Assembly: GCA_021014325.1 (NCBI GenBank)
Contig: CM037461.1
Location: 1,451,501 to 1,515,500, forward strand
Direction: 5' to 3'
Source of the DNA: Plazaster borealis
Lineage: Eukaryota > Echinodermata > Asteroidea > Forcipulatida > Labidiasteridae
DNA length: 64,000 bases
Part shown: in pieces, positions 55,638 to 64,000 of the stretch
How positions within the stretch are numbered: the stretch's first letter is position 1
Layout of the letters: each line of letters starts with the position of its first letter
Notes under the pieces: generated by a model
What the model was told of the DNA's origin: nothing
Databases searched by the model: none
The model's input: only the letters and a program-made list of their open reading frames with translations
Program-made: the position numbers and the translations under genes

Positions 55638-58044
55638 TCAGATGTTTTCAATTCGTTTTCCTGATGAAATCTTTGCTATCTGTTCTTCAGTGAGGAGACC
55701 GTCAAAGACCATTACATCATTATATGCAGCAGACCCACCGTTTCGAAAGATGTCAGAACTAAATCCGCATGAATTTGCCACTCCAAGGTACAAATTGGTG
55801 CAGCCGTCGGCTTTGTTATGAGTGGTTCTTGTTGAAATGACCTTATTTTGCGCACTGACCCCATTGATAAAAAGCTGGAGAAAACCGTCGTTCATTTTAA
55901 AAGTAAAAGCAAGATGGAACCAGTTATCACTTGGGATATTTGAAGGGGAGTAATAATTCAAAGTACCATTTGTTTTTGTGCCAACAACTAAAAGAAATTT
56001 ACCGTTTTGGTAAAGAAAAGCAACACCAGTTGCTTTACGTGTTTGTCCTCCAGAGCTGATGTAATACCTGCTACCAGTGAAGCCTGATGACGTATCTATC
56101 TTGAGCCATAAAGACCACGTCATAGATTCACAGAGACCCGGGTCAGAAATACAGGTGCCTTTGAAGTCACCTAGGTCTAAGTAAGATCCTACCTGAGCGT
56201 ATACAGCGCATGCGTGATCATGCACAACGGGCCCAGAGACCATTTCCACCAGGGCCGGATCACCAGATACATTGTACTCGCCGCTCACAACATCAGCATC
56301 GCACGAAGAGTTTCTGTACCCCAATGTTCGATTTAAAATCAACCGAGGCAGTCGACTTCCTTGAATATAAAGAATATCAAATATGACTCTTAACAATAAA
56401 TGTGGACCCGCTTCAATGATCCAATTTAAAAACCCTCCTTGGAAGCACTTGTACTACAGCTGTCTCAGGAAATCACTATTATTGCATAACTTTCTCAAAA
56501 ATTAATAATATATCCCATCCTTCCAGATAACCCCGTTTCATTGCATTTCACATCAGTTCAAAGGATCTTTGCAGCCATCGTACCCATGGTTGTTCCATAT
56601 ATAATTTTGCAAACTAATCAAATTGAAGTATTTAGAGATCTGAACATTGGAATATAAGGATATTGTTATGATTGTCAAACAGTTGCAAGCCGACTAAAAG
56701 TCAACTTCACTAATTTGTGTACTAATTAAAAAAAGTCACTCTTAATGCAGCTGCAGTACCGTGCTTCCTTAGTGTGATTCCTTAATTTATTTTTTATCAA
56801 ATTGATTGTTACAAACATTTCTTCACTACAAAACTGAGGTGTTAAATTTGACACTATGGATGTTGCCACTTATTGATACCGGAGAGAGAATCAAAATCAA
56901 CACCATAGGGTGTTAACTTAGACTTATTAAGTATTCCGTAGGTGCAATAGAACGTAGTGGGGGAGATGCAGTGCAATGAAGAAAATCGAAAATTTGAGAA
57001 AAGAGTTTTAAAGGGCTTCTGAAGAAAAGCATTTGAACATATCAATGATTTTCTCCATAAAAAAAGTCAGTCGATGACTCATAATGGCTGAGTAGCTGAT
57101 GTTTACTGTGCAAAAAGAAGCACAAATTTGAGTGCTTGCTTACCTGTACAGTTGAGCCATGTTCGAATCTCCTCTTGGTCATCACTGTAGATGAATGTAT
57201 CCATGTATGTAACCACGAAGGGTCTGTAAGGTGTACGGGTATTCAGACCACCAACACGTAGCGTAGTGCACTGGCATGGATCAGGTACAGGAATTACCCA
57301 ACGGTACCGAAAACCAGACTCAGGATCCCGTTCTTGTCCAATGGTGCAGATTAGCCCTTTATAAACGGTAGAATTACAAGTATATTACATTCTTGTGTCA
57401 GAAGGATAGCCTTACATGAATATATTGAGTGTTTAACATTACAATTTTCAAAAGCAATGTTAATACCCGCAACTACATAATAAACAAACACCAATATAAA
57501 TGACACACTACGGACAGAGATACAAACTGCAATATAAGCAGTAGAAGAACAGAATAAAGAAACAGACAAAGAAAACTTGCAACGAAACAAAGAGTGAAAC
57601 AATACCAATCGCATCAACTGCTACATCAAAAGCAGCTGCAGCAGCGAACCAAAAGAACGAACTACAAACAACTGAACAACAAAGAAACAACATCACCAAA
57701 CAAACAAAAGCAGAATTAACAAAAGTTGCAACAGCATCAACATAAACAACAAACACAGAAGCAGACACAAGACAAAAACAATGAACAAAGAAACAAACAC
57801 CAGCAATTAAAACTCTAGCAGATCAGAAGCAGCAACAACAGCAACAGCAGCAAAACCAAACCATACAGCAGCATTAGCAGCAACAACATGCGATTAGGAA
57901 GTAATCAACAAACATGCATTTGATAATAAAATAATAAGCAATGCTAAATTACTAAACAAACAACCAAGAACACAAAAACAACTAGAAGCGTTATTTACCT
58001 TCAGTATACCACACTAAGATTCCAACTAACAGTAAACTCTTCAT
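55638..58044 (-). CDS. L5: secreted LamG-like protein, diverged LamG exon
   Basis: Exon 1 is 58044..57999 (46 nt; MKSLLLVGILVWYTE, donor gtaaat). Exon 2 is 57356..57144 (213 nt, donor gtaag). Exon 3 is 56359..55638 (722 nt, acceptor attcaag, stop TGA). Phase 1 throughout, 326 residues. Introns are short (0.64 and 0.78 kb), making this the most compact member. Exon 2 is almost identical to that of L2-L4, but exon 3 differs widely in its N- and C-terminal thirds (for example SSCDADVVSGEYNVSGDPAL and NSCGFSSDIFRNGGSAAYND). An embedded 84-bp tract (56074-56157) is identical to L4. Six cysteines are kept. The gene is the best candidate for a functioning, specialised paralogue. Confidence 0.82.
57480..57900. 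repeat. CAA/CAG/AAC-rich tract in L5 intron 1
   Basis: Words such as 'aaacaacaaacacag' and 'gcagcaacaacagcaacagc' dominate. Reverse-strand open frames here (57351-57768) are a product of the bias. The place matches the L3 tract. Confidence 0.65.
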
Positions 58045-58440
58045 CTTTGTTAGATTGTCAGACACTCGTGACAAAGTGACAGTATATTACAAATACACTC
58101 AGGTTTGTTAGCTTGTAGGACTGTATTGACACAATGACAGTAATTAGGAATACACCACGGTTTGTTAGCTGCCTTGATACACTGGCAGTAATTCTGCACC
58201 TGTGCCGTATTGTTACCATTGCGCAATCTTTGCTATCAAGAACACAATAGTATGTTGATTTGCAACCTTGTGGAAAATCACAAAATGGTGACTGGAAGAG
58301 TGTATGAATCTAACAAGCAAAAATGCTGCTGAGGTAAAAACCAGTAACTGTACAGTATAAGTGGTTGCATATCAGTACAACTTTAGTTTAATGCACGGTG
58401 GTTATGTAATACCAAGTTCCAGTTTTACCCGAGAAGGAAT
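58045..58440 (-). promoter_or_regulatory. L5 upstream region (possible promoter)
   Basis: Conserved with the L3 and orphan upstream regions: repeated 'gacaaagtgacagta' and 'acaatgacagtaatta' words (three units of about 55 bp), then 'gcgcaatctttgctat', 'gatttgcaaccttgtgga' and 'aactgtacagtataagtgg'. No TATA box was chosen. Confidence 0.5.
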
Positions 58441-58475
58441 ACTTTCAGTCCCTAAGGTTAATGAAGCATGAACAA

Positions 58476-58624
58476 TAATGGGGGACTTTTGGGTCGCTAG
58501 GTGGCAGCAGACTTACCAGGTAAATCCATTTTTCTCGGTAATGTGCGCGTTCTCAGAACAACGTAAACAATGGAAATTTACCTGATAAGTCTGCTGCCAC
58601 CTAGCGTTACAAAGTCTCCCATTA
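58476..58624. repeat. Foldback (MITE-like) element, copy 2
   Basis: Ends TAATGGG...CCCATTA pair, with inner arms GTCGCTAGGTGGCAGCAGAC and the mirror. TA may be the target duplication. It is the same family as 46..187 and lies 0.43 kb upstream of L5 exon 1. Confidence 0.8.
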
Positions 58625-60029
58625 GCATTATAAAATCAAATAAAAGCTAAAATAAAAGCTTTTCTGGTATCACAAAAACTAGATGGTCAAGTTAATGATT
58701 TGTGTAGTGGGCCCTATGTTGTATTTTTTATGATCTGTAATTAATCATTCAAGATTCGAAATCTTAAGCTTACAATCGGTAGTTGATATCGCCACAAGGT
58801 GGCGCTTTTACGTATGATATGACGTCATTAATTGTAGATTTATTGCTAAACATGTTTCAAGATCTTTACGAAGACGAATAAACAGTTAATGTGTTTTGTT
58901 TGAGAGTTTTGCTTTTTTTAAACGCTTATCTTTGAGCTATTGTCACCAGAGGTAGTCATTATTTATATATAGAAATGAATAAAAGGAGCAAACAATATCA
59001 ATTGTCATTTCAAACATAGGAACCATGTCTTTTCTGACCTTTAAATTTGGCTTCATACCTCGAAACCTAGCTTGGGACTATATTGTGTCACTTGAACTTC
59101 CGGTTTGAACTGAAAGTAAGGCCAAACTTGGTAAATGTCTGTAAAAAGTATATTTGAAATTCGTGACAATTATATGTTGTATAAACTGTAGATATCTGTT
59201 GTGATTTGGTTGAGGATTTATGTTTTAGTTTTTCTTTTTGTTTTGTTGGTCTAATATCAAACGTTTAAGTAATTTAATTAATTCCCGATGCCGTTACCGT
59301 GACGCACAGTCTACGTAATCAGTTGAACGTAAATTGTGTGTACGCGACAACACCATGGTCTGGAACCAAGACTATTCATTACACGGAGTTACTAGTTCCT
59401 AAACAACATGGACCAGAACAAGGGTTTTTAAACACTTTTACAATTTGTTCTAACAAACATAGATTGTCTACCCCAGCTAGTTTTTATTATATAGGTACAG
59501 AATTGAGAAAATCGTTTTGCCAAGCTTGATTTACCTAAATCGTGTCTGCCATTGATCTTCGTGCCGCTTTCGATGCTGTACAGTAAGTGTAAGTTACTCA
59601 AAAGAAGTTGCAACAAATTCAGAAAATTTAACAATCATTTTCTATCTCATATTTATTCACAATACTCAACAAATTCACATTTCCCCTGGAGAATAAATAC
59701 AATTTTTTAAAGGTCTTGTCTACTTTCAATTCATTAACATAAAGGTATCGTTAATAGTTTGTAAACTGTTAAATTTGTTGACAGATTAATTTAATAGAAC
59801 CTTAAATACGAATGTCTGAGTCAGAATGACCCGGGTTTTGTTCATGTTGAGTTACATCACCTTACACATGTTACAATACATTGACAGCTTCGATATTTGT
59901 TACGCCTGTTGCAAGCATAATGTGATCCATGTACAGTGTTGCACAATACCCAATAATTAATAGTTTTGTATACTTCATTAGGTATATGTAAAACGTTTGA
60001 AGTTGGTATGATCCGAGAAGAAGTTGTAT
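58625..60029. other. Intergenic L5-L6, non-coding
   Basis: Includes 'gacttccggtttgaactgaa'-type repeat near 59093 and a short remnant of the TTAA foldback family near 59708. The frame at 59299-59529 is unsupported. Confidence 0.4.
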
Positions 60030-60345
60030 GACATGCTGTATTTACTCACTCAGGATTTCATTTGGTGCTAATTTATAAAAAAATCAGTGCGAAGAAAATA
60101 AATCAACTCAATAATTTAACATTAGCATTCACAACCCAACTCGGTATGTTTAATACTTGGATTAAGACAAAGCAACATGCAGAATAGTTTTCAGTACCCC
60201 ACGTATATACAGATATGGTTACATAAGTGTTAACATTGAAGCTGCACTACTATTAGGTATTTTACAATTTATCTTAACCCTCCTACTATTTGACCCATTC
60301 ATTATTATCGTTGCGGTTTTAAAAGATGTGTCTGCCAGCAGTATG
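60030..60345 (+). repeat. Repeat shared with 51950-52260, plus a 115-bp unit remnant
   Basis: Same block order as the upstream copy; the right end carries 'accctcctactatttgaccc' from the 115-bp family. Confidence 0.65.
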
Positions 60346-60811
60346 ACATCTTGCGATCACTCAACTCAACTGAATTGGCAGTATACCACTCCTAGACAGC
60401 AACTATTCGGCTAGAGGACACCATAATCATTTAAGTAAAAGTAAAAGTATTTAGGTAGTGTAAATATTATTTAAACACCCATAAATTGATTGGAGTGGAG
60501 CAGACCAGCGTCTCGACACCAACTACTAAAAATTAGGGTAAGCAAAATTAGTTGTAATCATTATCCCTCTAAACCGGTCTTTACATCACATCTTGATACA
60601 CACTCCACGTATGCCAGTCTTCGACCAATCAGAGTGCATAAACTCTCTGAGGTATTTATAAACCTTTGCAGGCGAGGCGGTACTATTTCTTCCAAGAGTA
60701 TTGACCTGAGGGAGTTATATTCCTTGATATCCTAGACTGGACCATTCCACATATCAAAAAAAGGGGGGGGCTCAGGTCTCAGTGTTGTTTTCTTTGTTTG
60801 TTGGGGTGTTG

Positions 60812-60850
60812 GGATGTTTGTTTGTTTGTTTGTTTGTTTGTTTGTTTGGG
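60812..60850 (+). repeat. (TGTT)n microsatellite
   Basis: About eight perfect tgtt units, next to a G run. Confidence 0.9.
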
Positions 60851-61254
60851 GCAGAAAACTATTTCCACGTATCCCGTGTCAAATACATACCTACCAAGAT
60901 CTAACCCTCTGATAAGTGGAGCCGTCTGTAATTAATAAAAGAAGGAAAATGGAGCTTCAATAACCCTAGACATTAGCTGGGCATGTAAAGAAGTCATTTC
61001 ATGTAAAATAAATTGGGACAGTTTAAATATTTCTTGGTTGGTATGTATACAAACATTGGTACCGCCCGGCTTCGGGATAAAGTGGGAGGCTGCCACGCCC
61101 TTAAGGGTTTGAATTAAGTCTGATTAATTAAAAAAAAAAAATGACAATTTGATCAAATTTGTCTCAGAACTGCACATATTTGAGTTAATCATAAAAATAA
61201 CTATAACTTGTTATTACTGATTGACATTCGACAAGAAAACTCATCAATAATTGT
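60851..61254. other. 3' flank of L6, non-coding
   Basis: No canonical AATAAA on the minus strand was picked near the L6 stop. Contains an A run at 61130-61140. Confidence 0.4.
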
Positions 61255-63110
61255 TTAATTTATCATTTGTTTCAGATTCTTGATCTCGTCCTGGTTAAGG
61301 AGACGATCAAAAACCATGAGATTGCTGTATGCAGCAGAACCACTGTATTTGTAGGATAAATACTCCTTATTGCATGTGTTGGACATACCCAAGTACAGAT
61401 TAGTACATCCATCCACAATACCACCGCCCTTATTTTCTGTTTCACTCTCAAGCTTAAATTCTCCGTCTACGTAAAGCTTCAAAACATTCACTACCTTTTG
61501 TTTCATTTCGATCGTTAAGGCCAAGTGAAACCAACTATCTAAAGGTATTTTTGTATTGTGATATTTGTTAAAAGATATAGATTGTTCGGTTTTGGCCGAA
61601 ATTTTAAACATTTCATCGTCGCTTTTGTACACCAGGGCAATACCCCTGGCCTGACTTGTTTGTCCTCCAGAGCTGATGTAGAATCTTTCTCCGGTGAAGC
61701 CTGATGACGTATTTATGTTGAGCCACAAAGACCACGTCATAGATTCACAGAGACCCGGATCAGAGATACAGGTGTCTTTGAAGTTACCAAGATCCAGGTA
61801 TGAGCCTGCCTGAGCATACACAGCGCATGTGTGATCAGCTACGTCAGGACCAGGAACCATCTTCACAAGGTTTGTGTCTCCTCTTGTATCATACTCGGTG
61901 CTGCTGACCGTAGCAGCGTCGCATTGTCCAGGGTTGCCGTCTCGGCGAAGCGATCGGTTGAGAATTATGTGCTTTCCAAGGAGATCTGTGGGTCAGTTGC
62001 GATGAGAGAAATCAAACAATCACTTTGGATTTCATTAATTTTACGATATTTATTTCGCGTACTATAAGTTTTGTTGTGCTCATGTTATCTTATCAATATT
62101 CGGATCCAAAGTTTGTAAAAAGAAATTATAACCTGACGACAGTAAAGTCATGCACTTCCATTACATTTTTATTTCAACGGGCAAAAGTACTTCTTTGAGA
62201 CCACATAAGATTATTTTGAGGGCACAACATTTTATTTCAAGAGCACAACATTTTATTTCGAGGGCACAAAATAATCTTGAGACAACAACGTATTTTGAGC
62301 GAACAAAAAAATATTTCGAGGGCACAAAATGTCATTTCAAGGGGTTGAAATATTATTCATAGGACAATAATGATATTACAAGTGTATAAACACCTGCAAT
62401 AGGAGACTTCCAGGTAGCTCACAATCAGTTATAATTGACAGTTAACTTCCTCCGAAACGAATCTCGCTCCTCAGCCTTAAGCTTAGTGACTCTAACTTGA
62501 GAAAGCAAAAGACAAGTATCAAGTAATAATTATAAACATGATACATAAGTCTTTGCCCACCACATTATTTTGTTCCCTTGGAAAGTTTTTTTCTTTGCTC
62601 GAAATAATAGTTTGTGTCGTCGGAATAATACTTCATTCCCTAAAAATAACATTTCGTGACCTCGAAATAATAATTTTGTTTGCTCGACATAGTATTTCGT
62701 GCCCTCGAAATAACATTTCGTTCCTTTGAAATAACATTTCATTTTCTTCCAAAATAACGAATTTTGTTCCCTGGAAATAATATTTCGTGTCCTCGAAAAA
62801 ATCATTTTTGTCTCACGAAATAATATTTGTGTTCTCAAAATGAGCGTTCGTGCACTCGAAATGATAGTTCCAGGGTTCTGGTTGAGTCGCTCATGTTTAA
62901 TGGACAGAAGAGAAGAAAGATATTTAGTCGTGGTCTTACCTGTGCAGTTGAGCCATGTTCGAATCTCCTCTTGGTCATCACTGTAGATAAATGTATCCAG
63001 ACCACCAACACGTAGCGTAGTGCACTGGCATGGATCAGGTACAGGAATTACCCAACGTTACCGAAAACCAGACTCGGGATCCCGTTCTTGTCCAATGGTG
63101 CATATTAGTG
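61255..63110 (-). pseudogene. L6: LamG-family gene with broken exon 2 (partial)
   Basis: Exon 3 is 61985..61255 (731 nt, acceptor cccacag, stop TAA) and is fully open, with six cysteines, SMTWSLWLNINTSSGFTGE and a C-terminus LKQMIN. Exon 2 is 63110..62940 (171 nt, donor gtaag). In it the Tyr codon of the GFRYRW motif is TAA (63058-63060), and 42 nt (14 codons, the TRTPYRPFVVTYM region) are missing in frame. Exon 1 should lie right of the window. The full three-exon reading is therefore truncated after about 35 codons. Because exon 2 is phase 1-1, skipping it would restore an open signal-peptide-to-LamG frame; that is speculation until transcripts are seen. Confidence 0.75.
62190..62870. repeat. 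Two opposed arrays of 'gagggcacaaaataatatttcg' in L6 intron 2
   Basis: The left array (62190-62345) and the right array (62565-62865) carry the same roughly 27-bp word in opposite orientations around a 220-bp spacer. Words vary in gggcac/ggaacg and in the count of aataat. The left array reads like the L4 intron 2 array at 45000-46090. Confidence 0.7.
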
Positions 63111-63120
63111 CTTCATAAAA

Positions 63121-64000
63121 AAGAGATTTTAATATATTATCATACTAGCATCGTTTGTCAGGTGGATAGCTTCTATTCACTTGACTTAGTTTCTTTCTTT
63201 TTAGGTATTCGTGCAATGTGCACAAACAATTTTTGTCAGTTTCTGGAGTTTTTCTCATTCTTCTCATTCTTCTTATTCCTCTTAATTTTCTCTGCAGCAT
63301 AAACCCAAGATTGAACATGAATTGAGTCTTGGAACTCGTAAGTCACTTGAACCTCAATATGAAGAAAGCACAATTGTTAGAATGACGTAATTTGTTTCAA
63401 TTAACATTAAATCAAAGTTTATCATAAAAAAAACGAACCACACATTTGATTTTTACAATCGTTTAATTATCGGAAAGGTCATACCAAACTGGGCAAACGC
63501 TATACAAAGTGTTATCCCATTTGATCTCAACTTCCGGTTCAAATCGGATGTTTAAAATTCAAAAAAATTAATATCTCAATAATTATTTATTTGTTTTCCT
63601 TCAAGCCTGCTCAAATTTGTACACAGAGATGACAATATGTTTAAATAGCGCCCTCTTGCTGATTTACTTCCTACATTAACCTTCTAATACATCATCCGGA
63701 ATCTTGTTCATTGGTTTGTTTACACCCTATGGTGAATTAGTCCAAAGGTGTACGAAACAAACTGATTGGTCAAAATTGAAAAAGCCTTCGATGAAAGGAA
63801 TATTTTAATTTGACTGTTTATATTGGATGTAGTATACACATACGATAACCCTTGTGATGAAATTCTGCCGGTGCTCAGTAGTTCCACCTGCAGAATTCGA
63901 ATTAAAAATTCAAAATAAATCAAAACGTTGGAAGAAAATTACTTGACAACTCCATTCAAACCATAACACGGTCTTTTGTCTACTTAGAATCAGGCACGTT
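63121..64000. other. L6 intron 1 (partial), non-coding
   Basis: No exon 1 (signal peptide followed by GAAG|gt) was found up to the edge. Contains the 'cttccggttcaaatcgga' repeat type at 63520-63620. Confidence 0.5.

Noticed and set aside
57351..57768. Hydrophobic minus-strand frames as membrane proteins
   Set aside because: They arise from the CAA/CAG-rich intron tract of L5 read in reverse (Val/Leu/Cys bias).
62150..62838. Arg/Glu/Thr-rich repetitive frames on both strands
   Set aside because: Translation of the opposed 27-bp arrays, not a gene.

Overview
The window looks like AT-rich, repeat-dense, intron-containing animal DNA, most likely from a marine deuterostome; an echinoderm or close relative fits best. 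The grounds are the dense short foldback elements, several tRNA-derived SINE types, a Penelope-type GIY-YIG fragment, and small secreted LamG-type genes in tandem. The species cannot be fixed from sequence alone. No bacterial genes, CRISPR array or rRNA was seen.

The only convincing host genes form one head-to-tail family, all on the minus strand, named here L1 to L6 from left to right. Each intact member has three coding exons: a signal-peptide exon (46 or 61 nt), a cysteine-bearing module of about 71 codons (213 nt, with DPCxC and a final NC[ST]), and a 722-nt exon encoding a LamG-like jellyroll (concanavalin A-like) domain with six conserved cysteines. Every junction is phase 1. L1 (5839..502) runs off the left end. 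L2 (14925..10429), L3 (27681..20438), L4 (49417..44021) and L5 (58044..55638) look complete. L6 (63110..61255) lacks its first exon within the window and has a stop codon plus a 42-nt deletion in exon 2. A dead copy of exon 1 lies at 50826..50871, and an upstream region with no gene lies at 36361..36700. The products should be secreted, disulfide-bonded proteins of about 326 to 331 residues, plausibly lectin-like or matrix or mucosal proteins; ligand and role are unknown.

Layout: 1-4800 holds L1 exon 2 and intron repeats. 4805-23888 is a recent tandem duplication (unit A about 9.1 kb, unit B about 10.0 kb). Its junction joins a copy of the L1 promoter and signal-peptide exon to a copy of the L3 body exons, making the chimeric gene L2. 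23889-27635 is L3 intron 1, with a 54-bp minisatellite split by a foldback element. 27682-34830 is the L3 upstream region, broken by a 4.66-kb TIR element (28691..33349) whose empty site can be read from paralogous flanks; that element contains a hAT-type element with a perfect 8-bp target duplication (31882..33112), which itself contains a small foldback element. 34831-43940 is intergenic repeat: a decayed THAP-domain sequence, a CAG-rich minisatellite, a foldback element and a 130-bp tandem array. 43945-52860 holds L4, its duplicated upstream region and the dead exon. 52861-55560 is intergenic with Penelope and SINE fragments. 55568-64000 holds L5 and L6.

The window records a secreted-protein family being reworked by tandem duplication, exon-scale sequence homogenisation, splice-site shift, start and stop loss, and transposon insertion. 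The symmetric phase-1 exons make exchange or skipping of whole exons frame-neutral.
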